Source of the DNA: Acidimicrobiales bacterium
Lineage (GTDB): Bacteria > Actinomycetota > Acidimicrobiia > Acidimicrobiales > DATDAH01
Reading direction: 5' to 3'
Length of the DNA: 64,000 nucleotides
Assembly: GCA_016794585.1 (NCBI GenBank)
Contig: JAEUJM010000040.1
Coordinates: forward strand, 62,001 to 126,000
The notes below the pieces were generated by a model. It was given only the letters and a program-made list of their open reading frames with translations, made no database searches and was not told the DNA's origin. Positions 1-8,492 of the stretch are shown piece by piece. Position 1 is the stretch's first letter, and each line of letters begins with the position of its first letter. The position numbers and the translations under genes were made by a program.

Positions 1-109
1 CCTCACCGACTCCCTCATCGGTCGTCAGGTGGTCGTCGAGCGCTCGGGCCAGCGCCCGCGTGCCACCCGCCTCATGCTCGGCGACCATTCCCGAATCGAC
101 CTGGAGTAA
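1..109 (+). CDS. rfbA: Glucose-1-phosphate thymidylyltransferase, C-terminal end only
   Basis: Only the last 35 codons lie in the window; the codon frame begins at base 2 and the gene continues off the left edge. The tail reads S-L-I-G-R then R-L-M-L-G-D-H-S-R and ends at TAA. This resembles the C-terminal beta-helix end of the long actinobacterial form of RmlA/StrD, which makes dTDP-glucose from dTTP and glucose-1-phosphate. It sits 2 bases upstream of rfbC, so it is the first visible gene of the dTDP-rhamnose operon. The call rests on a short tail plus context; another sugar nucleotidyltransferase with the same C-terminal repeat is possible. Confidence 0.65.
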   Translation, partial: LTDSLIGRQVVVERSGQRPRATRLMLGDHSRIDLE

Positions 110-111
110 CG

Positions 112-678
112 ATGCCCACCATCACCGAATCCGACGTCATCGCCGGCGTGATGCACGTCACCCCGGACGTCCACGGCGACGACCGCGGCTTCTTCGTGGA
201 GACCTACCGCCGCTCGTGGTTCCCGCTGGGCCGCGAGATGATCCAGGGCAACCGAGGCGACCGCCAGCAGGGCGCCGTCGTGGGTCTGCACTACCACCTC
301 CACCAGGCCGACTACTGGTACGTCCCCAACGGCCTCGCCCGCGTCGTCCTGCACGACCTGCGGGTGGGCAGCCCCACCGACGGCGCCACCCTCACCCTGG
401 ACCTCGGGGCGCCCCCCGGGGAGCGCCAGGACCACAAGGGCGTGTTCATCCCGCCGGGGGTGGCCCACGGCTTCGCCGCCCTCACCGACATGACCATCAC
501 CTACCTGGTGGACGGCTACTACAACCCCGCCGACGAGCTCGGCGTGGCCTGGGACGACCCCGCCATCGGGGCCGACTGGGGCGTCGCCGAGCCCGTGCTC
601 AGCGAGCGGGACAAGAAGAACCCCCGTCGCGCCGACCTCGACCCTGCCCTGCGCCCCCACGCGGCGCTGCGCACCTGA
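112..678 (+). CDS. rfbC: dTDP-4-dehydrorhamnose 3,5-epimerase family protein
   Basis: A 188-residue cupin. RmlC epimerises carbons 3 and 5 of dTDP-4-keto-6-deoxyglucose in dTDP-L-rhamnose synthesis. The G-L-H-Y motif near residue 63 carries the expected catalytic His, and D-G-Y-Y-N-P near residue 137 carries the expected Tyr. A W-D-D-P segment and a closing L-S-E-R-D-K element are family hallmarks. The sequence is divergent: the usual substrate-binding segment after G-L-H-Y is shortened and replaced by H-L-H-Q-A-D-Y-W-Y. A different 3- or 5-epimerase specificity is therefore possible. It begins 2 bases after rfbA and ends 5 bases before rfbB, so it is clearly operonic. Confidence 0.85.
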   Translation: MPTITESDVIAGVMHVTPDVHGDDRGFFVETYRRSWFPLGREMIQGNRGDRQQGAVVGLHYHLHQADYWYVPNGLARVVLHDLRVGSPTDGATLTLDLGAPPGERQDHKGVFIPPGVAHGFAALTDMTITYLVDGYYNPADELGVAWDDPAIGADWGVAEPVLSERDKKNPRRADLDPALRPHAALRT

Positions 679-683
679 GCGTC

Positions 684-1634
684 GTGAAGCTCTTCGTCAC
701 CGGCGGCGCCGGCTTCATCGGTTCCAACTACGTCCGCCTCGTGCTCGGGTCCACCGACGACGAGGTCACGGTCTTCGACGCCCTCACCTACGCGGGCAAC
801 CTCGAGAACCTCGACGGGCTCGACGACGGCGGCCGCTTCCACTTCGTCAAAGGCGACATCTGCGACCGCGAGGCGGTCCGTGAGGCCATGACCGGCCACG
901 ACGTCGTCGTGCACTTCGCGGCCGAGAGCCACGTCGACCGCTCGATCGTCGACCCCGACACGTTCGTGCGCACCAACTGCGACGGCACCAACGTCTTGTG
1001 CGACACCGCCCGCCACCTCGAGGTGGAGCGGTTCGTGCACATCTCCACCGACGAGGTCTACGGCTCGATCGACGTGGGCTCGTTCCGCGAGACCGACCGG
1101 CTCGGGCCCCGCTCCCCCTACTCGGCCTCGAAGGCCGGGTCGGACCTCATCGCCCTCTCGTACCACGAGACCTACGGCCTGCCCGTCATCATCACCCGCT
1201 CGTCGAACAACTTCGGGCCCTACCAGTTCCCCGAGAAGGTCATCCCCCTGTTCGTGACCAACCTGCTCGACGGCGAGAAGGTCCCGCTCTACGGCGACGG
1301 CATGAACGTGCGCGACTGGTGCTTCGTCGAGGACAACTGCGCCGGTGTCGACCTCGTCCGCCGGGAGGGCACCGTGGGCGAGATCTACAACATCGGCGCC
1401 GGCAACGAGCTGCCCAACCGCGAGCTCACCATGAAGATCCTGGCCCTGCTCGGCCACGACGAGTCCATGATCCGCCCCGTGGAGGACCGCCTCGGCCACG
1501 ACCGCCGCTACTCCATCGACTGCACGAAGGTGCGCTCGTTGGGCTGGGCACCCCGGCGCGACCTCGACGAGGCCCTCGAGGAGACGGTCGCCTGGTACCG
1601 CGACAACCGGCCGTGGTGGGAGAAGCTGCGCTGA
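684..1634 (+). CDS. rfbB: dTDP-glucose 4,6-dehydratase
   Basis: A 316-residue short-chain dehydrogenase/reductase-type enzyme that turns dTDP-glucose into dTDP-4-keto-6-deoxyglucose. Visible signatures are the NAD-binding G-G-A-G-F-I-G (residues 7-13), the T-D-E catalytic triplet at 122-124, and Y146-x3-K150. The S-S-N-N-F-G-P-Y and Y-G-D-G-x-N-V-R-D-W elements are also typical of RmlB. I chose the GTG at 684 because the nucleotide-binding strand follows immediately and the rfbC stop lies 5 bases upstream. Frames extending further upstream run into rfbC. The length matches the family. Confidence 0.96.
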   Translation: MKLFVTGGAGFIGSNYVRLVLGSTDDEVTVFDALTYAGNLENLDGLDDGGRFHFVKGDICDREAVREAMTGHDVVVHFAAESHVDRSIVDPDTFVRTNCDGTNVLCDTARHLEVERFVHISTDEVYGSIDVGSFRETDRLGPRSPYSASKAGSDLIALSYHETYGLPVIITRSSNNFGPYQFPEKVIPLFVTNLLDGEKVPLYGDGMNVRDWCFVEDNCAGVDLVRREGTVGEIYNIGAGNELPNRELTMKILALLGHDESMIRPVEDRLGHDRRYSIDCTKVRSLGWAPRRDLDEALEETVAWYRDNRPWWEKLR

Positions 1635-1671
1635 TGGCCCGCTCCCGGAGCGGCGCAACCGGCACCCGCCC

Positions 1672-2511
1672 GTGAGGGTCCTCGTCACGGGGGCCGGCGG
1701 CCAGGTCGGCACCGAGCTCGTCGAGGCCTTCGCCGGCCACGAGGTCGTGGCCTGCGACCGGGCCCGGCTCGACGTCGCGAGTCGCGACTCGGTGCTGGCG
1801 GCCATCACCTCGGTCGAGCCCGACGCCGTGGTGCACGCCGCGGCCTGGACCGCGGTCGACGACTGCGAGAGCGACCCCGACCGGGCCTTCGCGGTCAACG
1901 CGCTCGGCACCCGCCACGTCGCCGAGGCCGCCCGCATCGTGGGCGCCCGGGTCTGCTACCTGTCCACCGACTACGTCTTCGACGGCACCTCACCCACGCC
2001 GTACCACGAGTGGTCGCCCACGGCGCCCCAGTCGGTCTACGGGCATTCGAAGCTGGCGGGCGAGCGCGAGCTCGACCCCGGCCACACCGTCGTGCGCACG
2101 TCCTGGGTGTTCGGCGAACACGGCGGCAACATCGTCAAGACCATCCTGCGCATCGCCGACGAGCAGGAGACCCTGCACTTCGTCGACGACCAGCACGGCC
2201 ACCCCACCGACGCCGCCGACCTCGCCTCGATGATCGTGCGCCTCGTCGTGGGCCGGCGCCCCGGCGTGTTCCACGTCACCAACCAGGGGGCGGTGAGCTG
2301 GTACGCCTTCGCCCGTTCGGTGATGGAGGCCGCGGGTCTCGACCCCGACCGCGTCCGGCCCATCGCCACCACCGACCTCGACCCGCCCCGACCCGCCCAC
2401 CGGCCCGCGAACTCCGTGCTCGACAACGCCGCGCTGCGCCTGTCGGGGCTCGAGCTGCTCCCCGACTACCGCGAGCCCCTCGCCCGCCTGGTGAAGACGC
2501 TGCAGTCGTGA
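1672..2511 (+). CDS. rfbD: dTDP-4-dehydrorhamnose reductase
   Basis: A 279-residue SDR protein performing the last, NADPH-dependent step to dTDP-L-rhamnose. The N-terminal G-A-G-G-Q-V-G (7-13) is the RmlD nucleotide site. The S-T-D-Y-V-F-D-G segment (98-105) and Y123-x3-K127 are the catalytic region. The GTG start lies 37 bases after the rfbB stop, the largest gap inside this operon. Its stop overlaps the start of bioA by 4 bases, which couples rhamnose and biotin genes. A second, more divergent RmlD-like protein lies at 11538-12413. Confidence 0.95.
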   Translation: MRVLVTGAGGQVGTELVEAFAGHEVVACDRARLDVASRDSVLAAITSVEPDAVVHAAAWTAVDDCESDPDRAFAVNALGTRHVAEAARIVGARVCYLSTDYVFDGTSPTPYHEWSPTAPQSVYGHSKLAGERELDPGHTVVRTSWVFGEHGGNIVKTILRIADEQETLHFVDDQHGHPTDAADLASMIVRLVVGRRPGVFHVTNQGAVSWYAFARSVMEAAGLDPDRVRPIATTDLDPPRPAHRPANSVLDNAALRLSGLELLPDYREPLARLVKTLQS

Positions 2512-3836
2512 GCGACGGCGGGACGGCCCCGGGCGCGCACGACGACTGGGTGGCCCGGGACGCCGCGGTCGTGTGGCACGGCTTCACCCAGATGGCGGCG
2601 TACGCCGACAACTCGCCGATCATCGTCGAGCGGGCCGAGGGCCGCGAGCTGATCGACGTGGACGGCCGGCGCTACCTCGACGCCATCTCGTCGCTGTGGG
2701 TCACCACCCTGGGCCACCGCATCCCCGAGCTCGACGCCGCCGCCGTCGACCAGCTCGGGCGGGTGGCCCACTCCACCATGTTGGGCAACGGCAACCGGGT
2801 GGTGATCGAGTTCGCCGAGGCACTGGCCGCCCGGGTCCCCGTCGACGGGCCGCACCTCCTCTTCGCCTCCGACGGGGCCGCCGCGGTCGAGCAGGCCCTG
2901 AAGATCGCCTTCCAGTTCTGGACCAACCAGGGCGTCACCGGCCGCGACACCTATCTCGCGTTCGGCGGCGCGTACCACGGCGACACCGTCGGCTCCCTGT
3001 CGATCGGCGCCGGCGGGTTCGGCACCGACGTCTTCGACCCGCTGCGCTTCCCCGTCCTGCGCGCCCCCGGCTTCGACGAGCCCGGCTGCATCGAGGCCGC
3101 CTGCGCCCTGGTGCGCGAGCACGCCGACCGGCTCGCCGCCGTGGTGGTGGAGCCGCTGGTGCAGGGCGCGGCGGGCATCCACGTGCAGCCCCCGGAGGTC
3201 TTCGCCGCACTGGGCGACGCCTGCCGCGACGCCGACGTGCTGTTGATCTGCGACGAGGTGGCCACCGGCTTCGGCCGGACCGGCACGCTGTTCGCCTGCG
3301 AGCAGGCCGGCCTGCGCCCCGACCTGCTCTGCCTCGGCAAGGGCATCACCGGCGGCTACCTGGCCCAGTCCGCCACGGTGGCCAACGACCGGGTCTACGC
3401 GGCCTTCCTCGGGGAGGACCTCAGCGAGCGCACCTTCTACCACGGGCACTCCTACAGCGGGAACGCCCTCGCCGCCGCGGTCGGCCTCCGCCACCTCGAG
3501 CTGCTCGACGAGTGGGACGTGCTGGCCAACGTGACCGCCCGGGCCGCCCAGCTGGCGGCGCTGCTCGCGGAGCGGATCGCTCCCCTGACGGGCGTGGCCG
3601 AGGTCCGCCAGCGGGGCCTGATGGTCGGCATCGAGCTGGCCCCGCCCACGGACGGCCTGCGGTGGGGGCGTCGGGTCAGCGCCGGATGCGTGGCCCGGGG
3701 CGTGCTCATCCGCCCCCTCGGCGACGTCGTGGTGGTGATGCCTCCGCTGACCACCACCGCCGACGAGGTCGACCGCATCGTGGCCACGTTGGTCGAGGCC
3801 ATCACCGACGTCTCCATGGGCGATTCGCCCGGCTGA
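2508..3836 (+). CDS. bioA: Adenosylmethionine-8-amino-7-oxononanoate aminotransferase
   Basis: A 442-residue class III PLP aminotransferase that converts KAPA to DAPA with S-adenosylmethionine as amino donor. The W-H-G-F-T-Q-M motif (23-29) corresponds to the BioA substrate-loop motif W-H-P-x-T-Q. The Y-H-G-D-T site (156-160), D249 for the PLP ring nitrogen and K278 in L-G-K-G-I-T-G-G for the Schiff base are all present. The GTG start overlaps the rfbD stop as GTGA. The TGA stop overlaps the bioF ATG as TGATG. With bioF and bioD it supplies three late steps of biotin synthesis; bioB is not in the window. Confidence 0.93.
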   Translation: MSDGGTAPGAHDDWVARDAAVVWHGFTQMAAYADNSPIIVERAEGRELIDVDGRRYLDAISSLWVTTLGHRIPELDAAAVDQLGRVAHSTMLGNGNRVVIEFAEALAARVPVDGPHLLFASDGAAAVEQALKIAFQFWTNQGVTGRDTYLAFGGAYHGDTVGSLSIGAGGFGTDVFDPLRFPVLRAPGFDEPGCIEAACALVREHADRLAAVVVEPLVQGAAGIHVQPPEVFAALGDACRDADVLLICDEVATGFGRTGTLFACEQAGLRPDLLCLGKGITGGYLAQSATVANDRVYAAFLGEDLSERTFYHGHSYSGNALAAAVGLRHLELLDEWDVLANVTARAAQLAALLAERIAPLTGVAEVRQRGLMVGIELAPPTDGLRWGRRVSAGCVARGVLIRPLGDVVVVMPPLTTTADEVDRIVATLVEAITDVSMGDSPG

Positions 3837-4966
3837 TGCCCGCACGCTCGGCCTGGGACGAGTGGGTGCACCAGCGGAATCAGGGTGTCCTCGCGTCGGG
3901 ACGCCGCCGGGAGGTCCGTGACCTCGACGGCGGGCGACCCGAGACCACGTTGAGCGCCGACGGCCGACCGGTCGTCTCCTTCGCCTCCAACGACTACCTC
4001 GGTCTCTCCCAGCACCCGGCGGTCATCGAGGCGTCCCGTTCGGCCACCGCCGAGCTGGGGACCGGGTCGGGGTCAGCCCGGCTCATCGTCGGAGCGCGCC
4101 CCGTCCACCGGGACCTCGAGGCCGACCTGGCGGCATGGAAGGGCACGGAGGCGGCGCTGCTGTTCAGCACGGGCTTCGCCGCCAACCTCGGCGTCCTGGC
4201 CACCCTCGGCGCCGACCCCGACACCCTGATCATCAGCGACGAGCTCAACCACGCGTCGATCATCGACGGCACCCGCTTGGCCCGCGCCCAGGTGGCGGTG
4301 TCGGTCCACGGCGACGTCGACCACGTCGCCGCGCTCCTCGACGCCCACCCTGGCCGGGCGATGGTCGTCACCGACTCCGTGTTCTCGATGGACGGCGACG
4401 TCGCCCCCGTCGACGACCTCGCCGCCGTGTGCGCCGACCGGGGCGCCCTCCTGGTGATCGACGAGGCCCACGCCGTGCTGGGCCCGGCCACGCCCCGGCT
4501 CTCGGGCCTCGACGTGGTGGTCGTGGGGACGCTGTCCAAGGCCCTGGGGTCCCTCGGCGGCTTCCTGGCGGCGCCGCGTGCCTACGTCGAGCTGCTCACC
4601 TCGACGGCCCGGTCGTTCATCTTCACCACCGCCACCCCGCCGGGTGACGCCGCCGCCGCGGCCGCCGCCCTCGCCATCGTGCGCTCGCCGGAGGGGGACG
4701 GGCTCCGCACCCGTTTGCGACGCCACATCGACCGGCTCCTCCCCGGCCACCCCTCCCCCATCATCCCGGTGCTGTTGGGCGACGAGGAGCGGGCACTGGC
4801 CGTGGCGGCCGCGCTGCTCGACCGGGGCCTGCTGGTGCCCGCCATCCGACCCCCGACGGTGGCGCCGGGCACCTGTCGCCTCCGCATCGCGCTGTCCGCG
4901 GCCCACACCGACGAGCAGGTCGAGACCCTCGCCGTCGCCCTCGACGAGCTGGGGTGCACGCCATGA
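3836..4966 (+). CDS. bioF: 8-amino-7-oxononanoate synthase
   Basis: A 376-residue alpha-oxoamine synthase that condenses pimeloyl-thioester and alanine into KAPA using PLP. Visible are S-N-D-Y-L-G-L (51-57) and the N-H-A-S segment at 138-141. The D-E-A-H element at 209-212 and the PLP lysine K235 in T-L-S-K-A-L-G complete the site. The length is typical. Both ends overlap neighbours (bioA stop and bioD start), indicating translational coupling in the order A-F-D. Confidence 0.94.
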   Translation: MPARSAWDEWVHQRNQGVLASGRRREVRDLDGGRPETTLSADGRPVVSFASNDYLGLSQHPAVIEASRSATAELGTGSGSARLIVGARPVHRDLEADLAAWKGTEAALLFSTGFAANLGVLATLGADPDTLIISDELNHASIIDGTRLARAQVAVSVHGDVDHVAALLDAHPGRAMVVTDSVFSMDGDVAPVDDLAAVCADRGALLVIDEAHAVLGPATPRLSGLDVVVVGTLSKALGSLGGFLAAPRAYVELLTSTARSFIFTTATPPGDAAAAAAALAIVRSPEGDGLRTRLRRHIDRLLPGHPSPIIPVLLGDEERALAVAAALLDRGLLVPAIRPPTVAPGTCRLRIALSAAHTDEQVETLAVALDELGCTP

Positions 4967-5658
4967 CGTCCCGGCCGGATCGTCTCGTGGTCGTCGCCGG
5001 CACCGGCACCGAGGTCGGCAAGACGTGGTGCGCCGCTCGGATCATCGAGCACCTGCGGGCGGCCGGCGTCACCGTGGGCGCCCGCAAGCCGGCCCAGTCG
5101 TTCGACCCCGACGACCCCTATCCCACCGACGCCGCCGTGCTGGCCGGCGCCACCGGCGAGGCCGAGGACGACGTCTGCGCGCCCGACCAGTGCTATCCCG
5201 TGCCCCTCGCCCCCCCGATGGCCGCCACCGCCCTCGACCGACCGCCGATCTTCCTGGCCGATCTCGTGGCGGCGTCGTCCTCGTGGCCCACGCCGGCCCC
5301 CGAGATCGGCTTCGTGGAGCTGGCCGGCGGCGTCCGCTCACCCTTGGCGAACGAGGGCGACGGCGACGGCGTCGCCCTCACCGCCGCGCTGGCCCCCGAC
5401 AGCGTCCTGCTCGTGGCCGACGCCGGGCTGGGCACCATCAACTCGGTGCGCCTCTCCGTCGAGGCGCTGGCGTCAGGGTGCCGGGTTCCGATCGTGGTCC
5501 TGCTCAACCGCTACGACCCCGCCGACGACCTCCACGAGCGCAACCGGGCCTGGCTGGCCCACCAGGACGGCCTGGACGTCGTCACCACCCCCGCCGACGC
5601 CGCCGGCCGCCTCCGGGTGCTCCGCCCCGCCGACCCCCTCCGCCCCGACCACCCCTGA
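4963..5658 (+). CDS. bioD: ATP-dependent dethiobiotin synthetase
   Basis: A 231-residue P-loop enzyme closing the ureido ring of dethiobiotin. The G-T-G-T-E-V-G-K-T Walker A (13-21) is diagnostic for BioD, followed by a K-P-x-Q-S element and an E-L-A-G-G-V-x-S-P-L segment corresponding to the family E-G-A-G-G motif. I chose the ATG at 4963, which forms ATGA with the bioF stop, over a GTG three codons earlier. It is the last gene of the rfb-bio operon. The next gene is convergent and only 9 bases away, so transcription must end within or very near bioD. Confidence 0.93.
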   Translation: MTSRPDRLVVVAGTGTEVGKTWCAARIIEHLRAAGVTVGARKPAQSFDPDDPYPTDAAVLAGATGEAEDDVCAPDQCYPVPLAPPMAATALDRPPIFLADLVAASSSWPTPAPEIGFVELAGGVRSPLANEGDGDGVALTAALAPDSVLLVADAGLGTINSVRLSVEALASGCRVPIVVLLNRYDPADDLHERNRAWLAHQDGLDVVTTPADAAGRLRVLRPADPLRPDHP

Positions 5659-5667
5659 ACGCCCGCC

Positions 5668-7470
5668 TCAGCCGTTGAGGGTGAGCGCGTCGCGGGCGCC
5701 GCCGGGGCCGTACCAGAAGACGTCCTCGACGCCGTTGCCGTTGAAGTCGCCGGCGAAGGGCACGAAGACCTCGTCGATGTCGACGCTGCGGCCTTCGAAC
5801 GTGCGGCCGGGCGCTCCGAGGTAGAGGACGTCGGCCGCCGTTCCGGGGCGGTACCAGAGGATGTCGGCTCGGCGGCCCCGGTTGAGGCGGCCGGCCACGG
5901 GCAGGTAGCTGCCGCCGATCTGGGGCTCGCCCTTCTTCCGGAACGAGCGGCCGGCGTTCCCGTACCAGACCGAGTCGGCGATCCCGTCGGCGCCGTAGAA
6001 GAACACGTCGGCCCGCTCGTCGCCGTCGTAGTTGGCGGCCAGGGGCATCAGCCCGGTGCCGTCCTGGGTGTAGGCCTTGCTGGTGAAGCCGCGGGCCGTC
6101 CCGAACCAGACGTAGTCGGCCGCCCGACCGTCGCCGTACCAGAAGATGTCCTCGCGCCCGTCGCCGTTGAAGTCGGCGGCGGCCGGGAGGAAGTCCCCGC
6201 CCACCCGGACGCCGGAGCTTCGGAACGTGCCGTTGCGCTTTCCCCGCCACAGGACGTCGTCGGGTCCGCTGCCACCGGGCTTGTACCAGAGCACGTCGTC
6301 GGTGCCGTTGCCGTCGAAGTCTCCGGCGACCGGGGTGTAGGTCCCGTTCACCGTGATGGCCCGACCCACGAAGCGCCCGTACACGGTGCCCTGCCAGAGG
6401 TAGTCCGTGGCCCCACCGGGCGCGTACCAGATGATGTCGTCGACGCCGTCGCCGTTGTAGTCGCCGGCGACCGGCTGGTAGCTGCCGGCCACGCTCACCG
6501 GGATGCAGCTACGCGACCCGGGCAGCAGCGGACAACACGCCCCGGCGCCGCTGGACACGTCGCAGAGGGACTCACCGCCGGCCCACTGGAGGCTGGTGCG
6601 GGCGTTCTGGCCGAGCGGGCGCCTCGCCCACACGCCGCTGCCGTAGCCGGTGTCCGAACGGAGCCAGTGGCGGTACTCGTAGCCGCCCGCCGCGTAGGTG
6701 TAGAAGGGCGCGGTGAGGGGTGCGGGGGCCGAAGACGAGGGGCTCGCCCAGCCCACCCCGCCGGCGCCGTAGCCCTCGGCCTTGGCCGGATCGATCCGCC
6801 AGCACGCGAACGTGCCCGAGGCGCCCGGGCCACGGCACGTGCGCTGCACGACGCCACCGGTGTTGGACACCGCCGCGTCCCGGACGACGTCCCGCAGGCG
6901 CTGGGTGTTGATGTTGTAGATCTCGATCCAGATGGCCAGGCACCGGTTCTCGTTGCAGCCGTGCCACGGCAGCCACGCCCGGTTGAGTCGATCGGGCACC
7001 GAGCCGGTGGCCCCGCAGTACCGGGCGGAGATGGTCTGGGCCATGGCCGTGGCCATGACCCGGATGTCGGCCCGCTGGCTGGCGGTGAACGGCGCCCCGA
7101 GGCCGGCCGAGTCGTACTGCCAGAGCCCGACCCCGGGGTGCCAGAAGGCCCGGCGGTAGGGCGTGCCGGCGTTGCCGAACGCGTACAGCGCCGACTGGTT
7201 GTCCCACCGGCTGAGGGTCATCGGCGACGGGGAGAGGTTCCCCGAGGCCCCCGTCTCGGGCCAGGAGGGGGCCAGCATCGCGGCGACGAAGGCGTCACGG
7301 GGCAGGCCGCAGCGATCGACCGCGTTGGCGGCGGCGTAGACCTCGTCGAGCGGGTCGTCGCCCCAGGACCGGGCTTCGGCCACCGGCGCGGTCGGCGACG
7401 CGGCGAGCGCGAACGGGCTGCCGGCGATGACGACCAGCCCGGCGACCAGGGCGAGGAGATGGCGCCTCAC
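5668..7470 (-). CDS. Secreted FG-GAP/VCBS repeat protein with an unknown N-terminal domain
   Basis: A 600-residue exported protein. The start is GTG at 7470, followed by Arg-Arg, a hydrophobic core and an A-L-A-type cleavage region, which is a clear signal peptide (about 1-30). Residues about 40-290 form a Trp- and Cys-containing domain with W-P-E-T-G and G-V-G-L-W-Q segments. These vaguely recall lysozyme-like folds, but I cannot assign a function. From about 310 to the end run six repeats of roughly 46-48 residues, most with a calcium-binding-like D-x-N-G-D/N-G-x-x-D loop followed by W-Y. The fifth repeat has lost its acidic loop. It is co-translated with the upstream lipoprotein (GTGA overlap), suggesting a joint envelope function. 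The beta-propeller assignment follows from the family. Confidence 0.75.
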   Translation of the reverse strand: MRRHLLALVAGLVVIAGSPFALAASPTAPVAEARSWGDDPLDEVYAAANAVDRCGLPRDAFVAAMLAPSWPETGASGNLSPSPMTLSRWDNQSALYAFGNAGTPYRRAFWHPGVGLWQYDSAGLGAPFTASQRADIRVMATAMAQTISARYCGATGSVPDRLNRAWLPWHGCNENRCLAIWIEIYNINTQRLRDVVRDAAVSNTGGVVQRTCRGPGASGTFACWRIDPAKAEGYGAGGVGWASPSSSAPAPLTAPFYTYAAGGYEYRHWLRSDTGYGSGVWARRPLGQNARTSLQWAGGESLCDVSSGAGACCPLLPGSRSCIPVSVAGSYQPVAGDYNGDGVDDIIWYAPGGATDYLWQGTVYGRFVGRAITVNGTYTPVAGDFDGNGTDDVLWYKPGGSGPDDVLWRGKRNGTFRSSGVRVGGDFLPAAADFNGDGREDIFWYGDGRAADYVWFGTARGFTSKAYTQDGTGLMPLAANYDGDERADVFFYGADGIADSVWYGNAGRSFRKKGEPQIGGSYLPVAGRLNRGRRADILWYRPGTAADVLYLGAPGRTFEGRSVDIDEVFVPFAGDFNGNGVEDVFWYGPGGARDALTLNG

Positions 7471-8447
7471 GCGCTCATCCCCCAGAGCAGCATCGGCGCA
7501 CCCTCGAGGCCCGCCACGTCACCTTCGACGGTCAGGGCGAAGTCGCCGATCCCGCCGGGCGCCAAGCGCGCGACGGGCGCACCGCCGGGGCCGACGGCGG
7601 CGGCGCTCGAGACCGCCCGTACCCGACCGTCCTCGCCGAGCCAGGCGGCCACGACGGCGGGTTCGGGGGCGTCGACGTCCGCGCGGACGGTCAGCGAGCC
7701 CAGGAGCACCATGGGGAAGGGACCGGGGCCCTCCTCCTGGTACAGGTACGTGTCCAACGGCTCCCGGACACCTCCGGGCTCGGTGAAGAACACGCTCAGC
7801 TCGAGGTCGCGGGTACCCAGCGGGGGCGACCCGCCGGCGTCGGCGGCCGACCAGTCGACCGAGGCCACCGCGGCGGCGTCGACCTCGGAATCGAGCACGA
7901 AGGGGGCCGGCTCACCCGACCGCAGCGGCGCGACGAGGGCCACGGCCTCGACGCGGTCGAGCTCGGCCCCGGCACGGTCGCGCAGGACCGCGGTCACCGT
8001 CGGCGCCAGCGCTGGGCTGGTCGTCTCGTTGCGGACCAGGCCCTGCGCCTGCCACGGGCCGGAACCGGAGGTGCTGACCGTGTCGGCGAGCACCGCGAGC
8101 GCCCCAGCGCTCACGTCGGTGGTGAAGAGGGGCCCGTGGAAGCCCGCCAGGGTGCGGAAGGTGTCGTCGCCGGCCAGGGCCTCGTCGAGGTCGTCGGCGG
8201 TGGCGCCGCAGTCACGCCCCTCCTCCAGCACGAGGCAGCCATCGGCGTCGTAGCTCTCCGGCAGACGCTCCTCGACCGGCGGGAGGGTGGGGAGCGACGC
8301 TTCGGCCGCACCTTCCTGCGCGTCGGCGGTGTGGTCGGGCTGCACCCCGCACCCGGCGACGGTGAGGAGGGCGAGGACCGAGACACCGGCGACGGCGGCG
8401 CGGACGAGCACTCGGGGCGTGGGACAGCGGGACATCTCGTACACCAT
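7467..8447 (-). CDS. Putative lipoprotein of unknown function
   Basis: A 326-residue protein with an N-terminal signal ending in a lipobox (L-T-V-A-G-C, Cys near residue 33), so it is probably anchored to the outer face of the membrane. The rest is soluble and rich in beta-type stretches with no motif I recognise. The ATG at 8447 is preferred because A-G-G-A lies six bases upstream of it; an in-frame ATG at 8435 is an alternative. Its stop overlaps the GTG of the FG-GAP protein by 4 bases. The pair is therefore co-translated, and this protein may anchor or assist the repeat protein. Confidence 0.6.
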   Translation of the reverse strand: MVYEMSRCPTPRVLVRAAVAGVSVLALLTVAGCGVQPDHTADAQEGAAEASLPTLPPVEERLPESYDADGCLVLEEGRDCGATADDLDEALAGDDTFRTLAGFHGPLFTTDVSAGALAVLADTVSTSGSGPWQAQGLVRNETTSPALAPTVTAVLRDRAGAELDRVEAVALVAPLRSGEPAPFVLDSEVDAAAVASVDWSAADAGGSPPLGTRDLELSVFFTEPGGVREPLDTYLYQEEGPGPFPMVLLGSLTVRADVDAPEPAVVAAWLGEDGRVRAVSSAAAVGPGGAPVARLAPGGIGDFALTVEGDVAGLEGAPMLLWGMSA

Positions 8448-8467
8448 CGGTCGTCCTAGCAGAAGAT

Positions 8468-8492
8468 GTGAAGGGCGCGGCCGCGCCCTCAC
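8468..8492. terminator. GC-rich inverted repeat at the flippase stop codon
   Basis: Bases 8472-8489 are a perfect 18-base palindrome. It extends by three pairs on each side past one bulged A, and overlaps the stop codon of the flippase gene. There is no T run after it on the minus strand. It could be a GC-only terminator between the flippase and the lipoprotein, but that is inference. Confidence 0.35.

Noticed and set aside
1634-1675. 13-codon ORF between rfbB and rfbD starting at the TGATG overlap
   Set aside because: Too short, Arg/Ser/Gly-rich, no ribosome site of its own; probably just the spacer.
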